Assembly (NCBI GenBank): GCA_964438975.1
Contig: CAYTMU010000001.1
Span: 62,001-126,000, forward strand
Length of the DNA: 64,000 bases
Direction of reading: 5' to 3'
From: Chryseosolibacter sp964438975
Lineage (GTDB): Bacteria; Bacteroidota; Bacteroidia; Cytophagales; Cyclobacteriaceae
A program made the translations under genes and the position numbers. Shown here in pieces: positions 9,646-18,141 of this stretch. The notes under the pieces were generated by a model that saw only the letters and a program-made list of their open reading frames with translations, was not told the origin of the DNA and made no database searches. Position 1 is the stretch's first letter. Each line of letters begins with the position of its first letter.

Positions 9646-10188
9646 ATGAAGTTGACGCTCATGAACGAAGGCATCTCCGTCAGGACATGCAACGCGAAGG
9701 ATGTTGAGACCCTCGTCGCTCTGGGAATCAAGACATTTCGAGATACATTCGACGAATATAACGACGCGCATAACATGATCCGGTATATCAATGACAACTT
9801 CACGAAGAAGGTCATTGACCACGAGATCAAGCAACCCGGGACCGTGTATTTTCTGGCACAGGACGGAAGAAAGCCTGTAGGGTACGCCAAGATCAGGTCA
9901 TCACACACACCGGGTGAACTTGGAGATATCAGTGCCCTCGAACTCGAACGACTTTACGTGCAACGAGATTACAAAGGAAAGCGCGTCGGCCACCTTTTGC
10001 TCCAGACATGCCTGAGTCATGTACGCAAGAAAGGAGCAGGTATCTTGTGGTTGGGCGTTTGGGAACACAACCACCGCGCGGTGAGCTTCTATCAGCAACA
10101 CGGCTTCGAGCGTTTCGGTGAACACACATTCATGTTAGGTGAGGATGCTCAGACCGATTGGCTAATGAAAAAAGAAGTCGGAGGATAA
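9646..10188 (+). CDS. GNAT-family N-acetyltransferase
   Basis: 180 aa from the ATG at 9646. The domain proper begins at ISVRTCNAKDVETLVALGI. Acetyl-CoA-binding signature: ERLYVQRDYKGKRVGHLLLQ; later core WLGVWEHNHRAVSFYQQHGF. The overall form is that of spermidine/RimI-like GNATs of Bacteroidota. Substrate not predictable. A TTG at 9565 overlapping the transporter stop would extend the frame by 27 residues of non-conserved sequence, so I prefer the internal ATG. It ends 36 bases before the convergent sugar transferase gene. Confidence 0.85.
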   Translation: MKLTLMNEGISVRTCNAKDVETLVALGIKTFRDTFDEYNDAHNMIRYINDNFTKKVIDHEIKQPGTVYFLAQDGRKPVGYAKIRSSHTPGELGDISALELERLYVQRDYKGKRVGHLLLQTCLSHVRKKGAGILWLGVWEHNHRAVSFYQQHGFERFGEHTFMLGEDAQTDWLMKKEVGG

Positions 10189-10224
10189 TCGAAGTAAGCA
10201 GACCAGAGACAAGCTTTGCGGCAA

Positions 10225-11319
10225 TCAGACTTTCTCTTTCTGCAGCAGAGCCGGTAAAGTGGAGATCATGATTTTGATATCGAGAAGCACCGACCAGTTC
10301 ATGGCATATTCTACGTCTAGCGCTATGCGTTCTTCCGCAGACATGTTGTCCTTTCCTCTTTTCTGCACTTGCCACAACCCGGTGATGCCCGCCGGAGCAA
10401 GGAATCGCCATGCAATCCGGTTGTTCGTAAGTTGAGCCGCCTCGTATAGCGGGAGTGGTCGGTTTCCAACCAGCGACATGTCGCCGACGAGTACGTTGAA
10501 CAACTGAGGAATTTCGTCGAGACTGGTGCGACGAAGGAAAGCACCGAAGCGCGTTACCCTCGGGTCATTCTTGATCTTGAAGAAGATGCTGTTGGATGTC
10601 TCGGCATACTGATTGATATGTGCCAGTTTGCGCAGTTCCTTATCGGCGCCGGCGCGCATCGAACGAAACTTGTAGAAATCGAAAATCCGATAACCCGAAC
10701 CCGCCCGCTTGGAAATGTAGAAGATGGGCCCGGCTGACTCAAGTTTGATAACAATGGCGATCAGTAAAAGGAAGGGCGAAAGCAATAACAGGAGCGTTGC
10801 CGAAATCGCAATGTCAAGCGCTCGCTTGATTGCCCATTGGTGCATACGTGGGGCGTCTTCGGTGAATGTGTCATACGGCTTGTCTCCCCGCGACCGCTTA
10901 TAAGCCTTGAGTTTCCGAAGCGCCTCAATCCGTTTAAGAAATATTGGCGTGATCGCACCGTAGTGATAGTCGTCCACCTGCTGCTCAAGAGCCAGTTTCT
11001 TGGCTGAGGCCTGAAACTTAGGTGTATACCAGATCAGTGGAATCGCCTTCTCTGAGGCTATTTCCACGAGCATTTGCAACTGTGCATTAACCGCAACACT
11101 CTGCAACAAAATTGCGTGGACAACTTCGTTTTTTTTGAGAGACTGAATTGCGTGTTCCAACGTGATATACGTAAACAAAGTAGTCTCGTACAAATAGTTG
11201 TCCTCTCCGGGATGAGGAGCACCATCGATCCGCAATATCCGCTTTGAGAATACACTCACCTCCGCCAGGCTGTGCGGAGCCTGATCGCCGGTATCAGTCA
11301 GTGCAGATTCCATAATCAA
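10225..11319 (-). CDS. Sugar-phosphate transferase (bacterial sugar transferase / monotopic phosphoglycosyl transferase)
   Basis: 364 aa. The C-terminal ~200 residues are a Bac_transf domain: one re-entrant hydrophobic segment (ALDIAISATLLLLLSPFLLL), then FDFYKFRSM, LRRTSLDEIPQLFNVL, GDMSLVGNRPLP and APAGITGLWQVQKRG, the hallmark motifs for transfer of a sugar-1-phosphate to undecaprenyl phosphate as the first step of exopolysaccharide or O-unit synthesis. The N-terminal ~150 residues are soluble and not the multi-helix membrane domain of WbaP/WcaJ; the pattern resembles a degenerate receiver-like fold (inference). The start codon overlaps the stop of the upstream response regulator (ATGA), so the two are translationally coupled. 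Confidence 0.88.
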   Translation of the reverse strand: MIMESALTDTGDQAPHSLAEVSVFSKRILRIDGAPHPGEDNYLYETTLFTYITLEHAIQSLKKNEVVHAILLQSVAVNAQLQMLVEIASEKAIPLIWYTPKFQASAKKLALEQQVDDYHYGAITPIFLKRIEALRKLKAYKRSRGDKPYDTFTEDAPRMHQWAIKRALDIAISATLLLLLSPFLLLIAIVIKLESAGPIFYISKRAGSGYRIFDFYKFRSMRAGADKELRKLAHINQYAETSNSIFFKIKNDPRVTRFGAFLRRTSLDEIPQLFNVLVGDMSLVGNRPLPLYEAAQLTNNRIAWRFLAPAGITGLWQVQKRGKDNMSAEERIALDVEYAMNWSVLLDIKIMISTLPALLQKEKV

Positions 11320-11705
11320 TTGGTCAATACAACCTCATTCTTCCGGAGCAGACCGTTCTTGATAGCTGATAATAAGGATTGAGGTTCGAATGGTTTTGCA
11401 AAATACGCAAGCGCACCATGCTCAAGGCATTCCTGCCGCTCTTCGTCATCCTGCTTGCTCGAGAGCACAATCACCGGAATGTCATTATAGAATCCACTTA
11501 GTTGGATGTTGTCCAGAAACTCTAATTTATCCGCCGTTGGACTGTTGAGGTCATAAATAATGATATCGGCGCGATTTCCTTCGGATAACCAGGACCAGGC
11601 ATCCATATCATGGCGGGTAGTGGTCACCTCGTACCGGCTCTGCAGGATTTTCCCAAGTAACCAGCTCAGCGGAGCGTCATCTTCGATAAGCAAAATCTTC
11701 TTCAT
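11316..11705 (-). CDS. Stand-alone receiver-domain response regulator
   Basis: 129 aa, receiver domain only with no DNA-binding output. MKKILLIEDDAP carries the acidic pocket (Asp9, Asp10). IIIYDLNSP carries the phospho-acceptor Asp52. VIVLSS supplies the conserved Ser, and YFAKPFEP the conserved Lys-Pro. No histidine kinase is adjacent. It overlaps the sugar transferase gene by 4 bases, so its output is plausibly protein-protein control of polysaccharide initiation (inference). Upstream lies a 380-base spacer likely to hold the promoter. Confidence 0.88.
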   Translation of the reverse strand: MKKILLIEDDAPLSWLLGKILQSRYEVTTTRHDMDAWSWLSEGNRADIIIYDLNSPTADKLEFLDNIQLSGFYNDIPVIVLSSKQDDEERQECLEHGALAYFAKPFEPQSLLSAIKNGLLRKNEVVLTN

Positions 11706-12084
11706 AGGCTCGCAATTTTAAGTTGGTTTAAAAGTGCAACTTCGAAGGCCCCTGGATAATCCGGGTTCAATCAAAGCCAAACCAGTAGACAACTAAAATA
11801 CTAATAACTTCCGGAAAGGTGATAAATCCTACTCAAAAAAAAGCAGGCCAACAACCGGAAAACACCTGTTAATTGCATTAGCGGTCGACAAGTAACCAAA
11901 GTTTCTAAAAAAACGTGTTTTTTTGTGAGTTTCCTTACATCTCATGCACACGGGTACGTTACTCACCAGGGGAAGACCTTTTTTCCAAAAAATCAAAGAT
12001 CTTTAAACTGTCGGTTTGGTTAATGCCGTATACGGCCAATTGTAACCGGGGTTGCAACTTCCTCATAGCGTGAAGCAACTGTTG
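11706..12084. other. 379-bp intergenic spacer
   Basis: AT-rich non-coding stretch upstream of the response regulator gene and downstream of the EEP-family gene, both on the minus strand. It holds several A/T tracts, including a short palindrome AAAAAAACGTGTTTTTTT at about 11908-11925. No convincing ORF, RNA gene or terminator was found, and no clear TAnnTTTG promoter box in the minus direction. Confidence 0.5.
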
Positions 12085-13179
12085 TTACTTTCGCGAGTGA
12101 TTGCCCAGGCTATATCGGCCCTGTAGTGGAAAATGATCGCTGTACGGAACAGAATGCATCGTCTCCAACGCCATACACCTCAACCTTGTAGAATAGAACT
12201 GGTTATCGATCCGAAGCATACTTAGCGTATTTCCATTATATGTAAAGCCAAAGCCCTTTCCCGCCTCTTCAAAGGCGTTGCGCAATTGACTGCGGAGGAC
12301 ACCGTACGAATGCGAATACGGGAGTTCATTAAAATCGCCTGCGCAAATCACCGGATAGGGCGACTTCTTTATAAACGCTACCAACTCTTCGATTTGTCGA
12401 CTTCGTTCGAATACACCTATTTTGAGGCGGCGATAGATCATCTTGACATCACGTCTTTGCGATTCGAAATCCTCGGCGTATCGGGGGTTGAAACTCTTCA
12501 GTTGCATCGACTCCAGATGGACGTTCACAACTCGCACGGTATCACTGCCAACCTGGGTGTCGATATATGAGATGCGGTTGAATCCATTGTCACTCGCAAG
12601 CACGTCGCCAAAGGACACGATCGGGAATCTCGAAACGATTAGCGTACCGATATTAGCCCAATGTGTTTCGTCTGCACCGGAGAAGTACGTGTAGTATCCA
12701 CGTGATCTGAACGGTTCGATAAGATCTACGTCGCTTTGATGGAGCAGGCGAGGGAACTCCTGATAACACTGTATGTCTGCCTCGGCTTCCATCATCCACC
12801 GGATCATACGTTTCTGAATGCTGTCAGCCCTTGATTCCTCTCTCGGGGTCATTCCGACAAAAAAACCTGTGTTGAAGTCTCCAACATTATAGCTCAGAAC
12901 AGAAAAAGTTTCGGCATCAGCCGGACGTGCATGGAAGATCGGCTTGATCGCAATGGTGCTGAATAAGTAGCTGCGACCAAATACCAAGGCCACGAGCAGA
13001 AATAGTGACGTGGTTTGGCGCATCAAGCATGCTGCCACGAACAACACAATATTCAGAATCAACGCGAACGGTATCGCAAACGGTACCAGCCAGAGATTGA
13101 ATCGCTCGGAAGGAGGAATCTCCCCCATCGCATAGACGGCAAGAAAAATAGCTGCAGCGAAAAAATTAAAATACTTCAC
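12085..13179 (-). CDS. Membrane-anchored endonuclease/exonuclease/phosphatase-family protein
   Basis: 364 aa. Three N-terminal hydrophobic helices (residues ~1-80) anchor a soluble EEP domain (~90-360). Catalytic and metal motifs are present: VLSYNVGDF, IQCYQEFP (metal Glu), VVNVHLES, VICAGDFNELPYSHSY (Asp/Asn), RIDNQFYS and PYSDHFPLQG (final Asp-His). The fold serves DNA repair nucleases, phosphodiesterases and lipid phosphatases. Membrane anchoring with the domain facing either side points to a phosphodiesterase or phosphatase of unknown substrate rather than a DNA nuclease. Such proteins are common in Bacteroidota. It diverges from the osmC-like gene across a 124-base region. Confidence 0.8.
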   Translation of the reverse strand: MKYFNFFAAAIFLAVYAMGEIPPSERFNLWLVPFAIPFALILNIVLFVAACLMRQTTSLFLLVALVFGRSYLFSTIAIKPIFHARPADAETFSVLSYNVGDFNTGFFVGMTPREESRADSIQKRMIRWMMEAEADIQCYQEFPRLLHQSDVDLIEPFRSRGYYTYFSGADETHWANIGTLIVSRFPIVSFGDVLASDNGFNRISYIDTQVGSDTVRVVNVHLESMQLKSFNPRYAEDFESQRRDVKMIYRRLKIGVFERSRQIEELVAFIKKSPYPVICAGDFNELPYSHSYGVLRSQLRNAFEEAGKGFGFTYNGNTLSMLRIDNQFYSTRLRCMALETMHSVPYSDHFPLQGRYSLGNHSRK

Positions 13180-13303
13180 CCTTCACCGATGTGGTCAAAA
13201 ATTATCGAAACTGCAACTGGTCGGATCTCGTACATACTCAAAACTGCCGTTATAAAAGACGTTTGACCAACTGCAGCACAAAAAAAGACAATTTGATGAA
13301 TAA

Positions 13304-13774
13304 ATGGTTAGAACACATTCGTATAAAGCAACTGTAACCTGGACTGGAAACGCCGGTGAAGGAACCGTAGATTACAAAGCCTATTCGCGTAACCACGAGA
13401 TCTTGGTCCCGGGAAAACCCGTTCTCCAGGGCTCCTCTGATGCCTCTTTCAGAGGCGACCTGACCCGGTATACCCCTGAAGACCTGCTCGTGTCATCGCT
13501 TTCCGCCTGCCACATGCTTTGGTACCTCCACCTTTGCACGATAAATGGCGTTGTGGTCAGCCGCTATGTCGACAACGCAGAAGGGGAAATGGCGGAGAAT
13601 GGGGATGGAAGCGGACAGTTCACGCTCGTCACCCTTCGACCAGAGGTCACCGTCTCCGAAAGATCGATGGTAGAACGGGCCGCGTCTCTGCATAGCCAGG
13701 CCAACAGGATGTGTTTTATCGCCCGGTCCGTGAACTTCCCCGTCAACCATGAGCCGAGTACATACTCCGCTTGA
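13304..13774 (+). CDS. OsmC-family peroxidase-like protein
   Basis: 156 aa. OsmC/Ohr proteins reduce organic hydroperoxides with two cysteines. Both are present: the first in SLSACHMLWYLHLC, the second in ANRMCFIARSVNFPVNHEP. The TPEDLLVSSLSACHM segment and final NFPVNHEP are characteristic of the OsmC branch (YhfA/Ohr-like). Single-domain cytosolic protein. Likely role is detoxification of peroxides; the natural reductant is unknown. Start at the ATG of MVRTHSYKATVTW, which begins the first beta strand. Confidence 0.85.
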   Translation: MVRTHSYKATVTWTGNAGEGTVDYKAYSRNHEILVPGKPVLQGSSDASFRGDLTRYTPEDLLVSSLSACHMLWYLHLCTINGVVVSRYVDNAEGEMAENGDGSGQFTLVTLRPEVTVSERSMVERAASLHSQANRMCFIARSVNFPVNHEPSTYSA

Positions 13775-13865
13775 TGCGAAATCGATCCGGCGTGCGAATC
13801 GATAACTCATACAGGCTTTCAGATATAGAATATATTCATGAAATTCACAGCTTAATATTTCAGTT

Positions 13866-14942
13866 ATGACAACCGTTGCGTCCCGCATAGCCATAGAGCG
13901 TGCGAAAGAATCGAAAATCAGTGAAGTTGACTTCAAGAACCTGGAGTTTGGAAACCACCTGTCAGATCATATGCTTGTCGTCGACTATGACAATGGTCAA
14001 TGGCAAAACCCGAAAATAGTGCCGTTCGCGGATATTCGCGTGTCACCAGCGATCCTATCGCTTCATTATGGACAATCCGTCTTTGAAGGCATGAAGGCAT
14101 TCAGAACACATGCAGGTGATATCAACATCTTTCGACCACAGAAACACCTGGCGCGGTTGAATCGCTCACTTGAACGAATGGTCATGCCGGCCATACCCGA
14201 AGATATTTTCCTCGCCGGTCTGCAGACCCTAATCGAAGCCGACCACCAGTGGGTGCCACGGGCTGAAGACGGTACGTTATACATCCGCCCCCTGGTCTTC
14301 GCTACCGAAGCCCGGCTCGGTGTAAAAGTTGCAGATCAGTACAAGCTGATCATCATGACCTCGCCAGTCGGACCTTATCAGAGCAAACCATACCGCCTCA
14401 AAGTTGAGACGCACTATGTACGCACAGCAGAAGGCGGCACAGGCTTTGCCAAGTGTGCCGGGAATTACGGCGGCGCATTCTACCCGACCAATATTGCGCG
14501 GGCAGAAGGTTTCGACCAGATCCTGTGGACTGATCACAAGGAACACAAATATATCGACGAGGTGGGAATGATGAACGTCATGTTCGTCCTCGGTGGAAAG
14601 CTCGTCACACCCAAACTGAACTCCGCGATCCTCGACGGCGTGACGCGCGATACTATCCTCACACTGGCCCGTGAAATGGCCATCTATCCGGTAGAGGAAA
14701 GACGGATCTCAATGGATGAGATCAAGGAGGGTTTCGAGAAGGGAACACTGACAGAAGCCTTTGGTACCGGCACCGCAGCAGTCGTCGCACCGATCGCCGT
14801 CATTCACATCGACGGTGTGGATTACCAGATACCCGCTGCCGGTCCGACCAGCTTTCAACTCCGTGTGAAAGAGAAACTGAGTAACATGCGGTTGGGTATC
14901 GAACCCGATCAGTTCAATTGGAATTACATAGTTAAGATCTGA
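13866..14942 (+). CDS. ilvE: Branched-chain amino acid aminotransferase (long, 358-aa form)
   Basis: PLP-dependent fold-type IV aminotransferase catalysing the last step of Leu/Ile/Val synthesis or the first step of their breakdown. SLHYGQSVFEGMKAF, the catalytic Lys near residue 196 in TGFAKCAGNYGGAFY, EVGMMNVMFV and TEAFGTGTAAVVAPI all match the longer BCAT group (the eukaryote-like length class). A second, shorter ilvE heads the biosynthetic operon at 28308. This copy lies outside that operon, without the attenuator, so it may serve catabolism or a housekeeping role (inference). The GNAT gene follows two bases after the stop. Confidence 0.9.
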   Translation: MTTVASRIAIERAKESKISEVDFKNLEFGNHLSDHMLVVDYDNGQWQNPKIVPFADIRVSPAILSLHYGQSVFEGMKAFRTHAGDINIFRPQKHLARLNRSLERMVMPAIPEDIFLAGLQTLIEADHQWVPRAEDGTLYIRPLVFATEARLGVKVADQYKLIIMTSPVGPYQSKPYRLKVETHYVRTAEGGTGFAKCAGNYGGAFYPTNIARAEGFDQILWTDHKEHKYIDEVGMMNVMFVLGGKLVTPKLNSAILDGVTRDTILTLAREMAIYPVEERRISMDEIKEGFEKGTLTEAFGTGTAAVVAPIAVIHIDGVDYQIPAAGPTSFQLRVKEKLSNMRLGIEPDQFNWNYIVKI

Positions 14943-14944
14943 CC

Positions 14945-15376
14945 GTGTCCGTATCGTTGGAATCACAGAACCTGACGATAACCTATAGCTGCGATCGAGG
15001 GATCACTGCTGCGGATTTTATCGACTTACTGCAACGCTCCACACTGGGGGAGCGCAGACCAGTGGATGATGCAGTCCGTATCCAACGGATGCTCGACAAC
15101 GCCAACGTGCTCGTGACTGCATGGGCGGGCGACAAGCTCGTCGGTGTATCACGTGCCGTAACCGATTTTTCTTTTTGCTGTTATTTGTCCGACCTCGCGG
15201 TGGACTCAAGTTTTCAGCATCAGGGAATCGGGCGCGAGCTCGTCCGCCTGACGCACCAGACTGCCGGCGGCGAAACCCAACTTATCCTGCTCTCTGCGCC
15301 TAAGGCCATCAGCTATTATCCGAAGATCGGAATGAAGCAGTTCGAGTATTGCTTCGTCCGCGACAGACTATCCTGA
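14945..15376 (+). CDS. GNAT-family N-acetyltransferase
   Basis: 143 aa. It uses GTG at 14945, two bases after the ilvE stop. The core motif SDLAVDSSFQHQGIGRELVR is the acetyl-CoA-binding motif A (Q-x-x-G-I-G). The C-terminal ISYYPKIGMKQF is the usual late GNAT signature. Substrate unknown. Its stop overlaps the ATG of the next gene by one base (TGATG), so ilvE-GNAT-MDR reductase form one transcription unit. Confidence 0.82.
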   Translation: MSVSLESQNLTITYSCDRGITAADFIDLLQRSTLGERRPVDDAVRIQRMLDNANVLVTAWAGDKLVGVSRAVTDFSFCCYLSDLAVDSSFQHQGIGRELVRLTHQTAGGETQLILLSAPKAISYYPKIGMKQFEYCFVRDRLS

Positions 15377-16368
15377 TGCAGATGAAAGCAGCGATCTTGA
15401 AAGGCCCCGTCGTAATCGGGGAATACAAAAAACCGGAGCCTCAAAAAAACCAGGCACTGATCAAAATCCATTATGCCGCACTGAATCACCGGGATTTGTG
15501 GCTGATGGAGGACGCACCAAGTTTTCCGGATGGTGTTATTCTCGGCTCCGATGGCTGCGGAGTCGTCGAGGCTGTCGGAACAGGAACCGATTCCCTGCTA
15601 ATCGGAAAAGAGGTCGTGATCAATCCCAGTCTTGACTGGGGCGACAATCCAGCGGTGCAAGGCGAGGCGTTCCGCATTCTCGGGATTCCTGACAATGGAA
15701 CCTTTGCCGAGTATGTCACCGTATCGAAAGACCAGGTCTTCGACAAGCCGGAGCACTTGTCATTAGAAGAAGCGGCTGCCGTGCCTTTGTCTGCACTCAC
15801 GGCGTATCGTGCGTTGTTTACGAAAGCAAGACTGCGCGCAAATGAAAAGGTGCTCATCACCGGGATCGGTGGTGGCGCGGCCTTGTGGGCATTCCAATTT
15901 GCTGCCGCATACAAAGCGCGCGTCTATGTCACTTCAAGCTCCAATGAAAAGATCGAGCGGGCAAAACAACTCGGTGCCATCGGAGGCTTCAACTACCGCG
16001 ATCCGGACTGGCATACACGGGCGAGTAAGGAAGCTGGTGGTTTCGACATTGTCATAGATAGCGCCGGCGGCTCTGAATTTGGAAAGTTTATTGAGTTAGT
16101 CGTCCCCGGAGGGCGAATCGTAAACTTCGGCCGGACAGCAGGAAATATAACGAATCTCGCCACCCGATTATTTTACTGGAAACAGATCTCAATTCTCGGA
16201 TCGACAATGGGCACCCGGGATGAATTCCTGTCGATGCTTCACTTCCTGGTATCACGTAACATCAAACCGGTGATCGATCGGACCTTCCCCCTATCGGACA
16301 TAGCAGGAGCGATCGCGCACATGCGAAGCGCGAATCAGTTTGGTAAGATCCTGTTAAAGGTCTCGTAA
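15376..16368 (+). CDS. Zinc-independent MDR-family oxidoreductase (quinone-reductase-like)
   Basis: 330 aa, GroES-like N-terminal domain (residues ~1-120) and a Rossmann domain with the nucleotide-binding glycine motif ITGIGGGAALWAFQFA. NHRDLW and DGVILGSDGCGVVEAVG are typical of the quinone oxidoreductase/alcohol dehydrogenase MDR superfamily. The Cys ligands for structural zinc are absent: in their place is NPSLDWGDNPAVQG. It is therefore probably an NADPH-dependent reductase of an aldehyde, enone or quinone. ATG at 15376 overlaps the preceding stop by one base; a frame extension to 15349 is not needed. Confidence 0.82.
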   Translation: MQMKAAILKGPVVIGEYKKPEPQKNQALIKIHYAALNHRDLWLMEDAPSFPDGVILGSDGCGVVEAVGTGTDSLLIGKEVVINPSLDWGDNPAVQGEAFRILGIPDNGTFAEYVTVSKDQVFDKPEHLSLEEAAAVPLSALTAYRALFTKARLRANEKVLITGIGGGAALWAFQFAAAYKARVYVTSSSNEKIERAKQLGAIGGFNYRDPDWHTRASKEAGGFDIVIDSAGGSEFGKFIELVVPGGRIVNFGRTAGNITNLATRLFYWKQISILGSTMGTRDEFLSMLHFLVSRNIKPVIDRTFPLSDIAGAIAHMRSANQFGKILLKVS

Positions 16369-16463
16369 TTATCCCCTGCAGAAACTCTTCTGCCACACTG
16401 CGTCAAACTTAGCAGCGAGTCAAAAAAGCTGGTGCATTTTCCGCTTTGTCATTATACTTGCAA

Positions 16464-16784
16464 ATGGAACAAAAGAAACTACTCGCACATCATGTCTTCT
16501 TCTGGCTGAAGAATCCCGAATCGACCGACGACCTCAACAAACTTCTCGCAGGGTTAAGAACACTTGCAAACATTGAATCAGTCAGAGGTCTTCATATCGG
16601 AATACCTGCAAAAACCGAAAAGCGCCCCGTCATCGACGACAGCTACAGCGCTTCCGAATTGATTTTCTTTGACGACCTTGCTGGCCAGGATGTTTACCAG
16701 GTACATCCGATCCATAAGAAATTCATTGAAGATTGTTCGCACTTGTGGTCGAAGGTACTTGTCTATGATTCCATAGACGTTTAG
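16464..16784 (+). CDS. Dabb-family (stress-responsive A/B barrel) protein
   Basis: 106 aa. LLAHHVFFWLKNPES at the N-terminus, the internal IGIPAKTEKRPVIDDSY segment and HPIHKKFIEDCSHLWSKVLVYDS at the C-terminus match the Dabb ferredoxin-like alpha/beta-barrel domain. Usually homodimeric, with no single known function (some members are polyketide cyclases). I start at the ATG at 16464 rather than 16446, because the conserved strand begins at residue 6. A near-consensus -7 box TATACTTG lies at 16453-16460, only 3 bases upstream of the ATG, so a leaderless or very short leader message is possible. Confidence 0.8.
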   Translation: MEQKKLLAHHVFFWLKNPESTDDLNKLLAGLRTLANIESVRGLHIGIPAKTEKRPVIDDSYSASELIFFDDLAGQDVYQVHPIHKKFIEDCSHLWSKVLVYDSIDV

Positions 16785-16812
16785 GATCGTCCTGAGTGTT
16801 GTATGGGCGGGG

Positions 16813-18009
16813 TCAGTCCTGTTTCTTCTTAATGAGGGCCATGTAAAATCCGTCAAACCCTTCCGACGGGAGGACGTGCTTTTCCTGCAGTAACTCGAAC
16901 CCGGGCCTCTCCGAGAGGAAGTGCCGTACCTGATCCTCATTTTCAGAAGGAAGTATACTGCACGTTGAATAGACCATAAGTCCGCCCGCCTTCAACATAT
17001 CGCAATAGTCACGGAGGATATGTCGCTGAAGTTCTCTCACCTTCTCGAGAAAGTCGGGCGACAGCTTCCATTTCGCATCAGGGTTCCGCTTGAGGACACC
17101 AATTCCCGAACACGGGACATCGAGCAAGAGTCGGTCAGCCGAATCGGCAAGGCGCTTGATCATCTTTCCCGACTCGATCAGCTTCGACTGAAGATTGCTA
17201 ACTCCCGCGCGACTCGCGCGTTTCTGAAGCTCATCGAGTTTCCACTGCTCAGTATCCATCGCGACAATTCTGCCTTTGTTCTTCATTAAGGCAGCGAGGT
17301 GAAGGCTTTTTCCACCAGCACCAGCACAAGCATCGATGACTCGCATACCTGGCTCCACCCGGAGGAAGGGTGAAATCGCCTGAGATCCTGCATCCTGCAC
17401 CTCGAACAGACCTGACTTGAAACTCGGGGATCCAAAGATATTCTGTCTTTCATCCAACACCAGAGCATCGGGATAACCCGCAAGCGCCGTGGTAGTGACA
17501 CCCTCTTCCCGAAGAGTTTCCTGCAACCCTGCTCGAGTAGTTTTCAATTTGTTCGCGCGCAACACCACCGGAGCCATCTCATTCAGCGCCGCCAACTCCC
17601 GTTCCCAAACCTCGCGACCGAGTTCGCGCTCGCCGGTTTCATCCAGCCAGTCGGGAATTGACTCGCGTGTCTTTCGGCTATAACCCGATTGTCTGGATCG
17701 ATCGAGAACCTCCTTCGCCGAAAACTTTCCAAACTCCTCCCATGACGGAAGATCCACCTTGCTCAGTGCACACCATACACCGAGAAGCCTCCAGAAATCA
17801 TTTCCTTTGCTTTGCCCGAGTTCGCGGAACCAGCGATACCACCGCACGATGTCGTACGTGGTTTCAGCGATAAAACGGCGGTCGCGTGCGCCCCAGCGCG
17901 GATTCTGTTTCAATACTTTTTCGATCACCTTATCGGCATAGCGCTTCTCCTCAAAGATCTGTTTCAATGCTTCCACAACTGCTTCCGAGGTACTGCGGTG
18001 TAACTTCAT
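16813..18009 (-). CDS. RsmB/NSUN-family rRNA m5C methyltransferase
   Basis: 398 aa. An N-terminal NusB-like helical region (residues ~1-130) is followed by an SAM-dependent RNA cytosine-C5 methyltransferase domain. Motifs: FEVQDAGSQAISPFL, VIDACAGAGGKSLHL (SAM site), LLLDVPCSGIGVLKRN (PCS Cys releasing the product) and VYSTCSILPSENEDQV (catalytic TCS Cys). This architecture is that of RsmB, which methylates 16S rRNA at C967 in E. coli; the precise target here is inferred. The gene ends 28 bases from the convergent Dabb gene. Confidence 0.87.
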   Translation of the reverse strand: MKLHRSTSEAVVEALKQIFEEKRYADKVIEKVLKQNPRWGARDRRFIAETTYDIVRWYRWFRELGQSKGNDFWRLLGVWCALSKVDLPSWEEFGKFSAKEVLDRSRQSGYSRKTRESIPDWLDETGERELGREVWERELAALNEMAPVVLRANKLKTTRAGLQETLREEGVTTTALAGYPDALVLDERQNIFGSPSFKSGLFEVQDAGSQAISPFLRVEPGMRVIDACAGAGGKSLHLAALMKNKGRIVAMDTEQWKLDELQKRASRAGVSNLQSKLIESGKMIKRLADSADRLLLDVPCSGIGVLKRNPDAKWKLSPDFLEKVRELQRHILRDYCDMLKAGGLMVYSTCSILPSENEDQVRHFLSERPGFELLQEKHVLPSEGFDGFYMALIKKKQD

Positions 18010-18141
18010 AGCGGTAAAGGTGCGGATTTTTTGCCAGCTACGAAGACAAGGGGAGACAAAGAATCTTAACCTCGTCCTTATGGCCTTGTGACCGAATTGT
18101 CATAACTTCACAACCTGATAATCCGTAAACAACAGTCGTCC

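Noticed and set aside
16378..16393. GCAGAA-ACTC-TTCTGC hairpin after the MDR reductase gene as a terminator
   Set aside because: A 6-bp stem without a following T-run.
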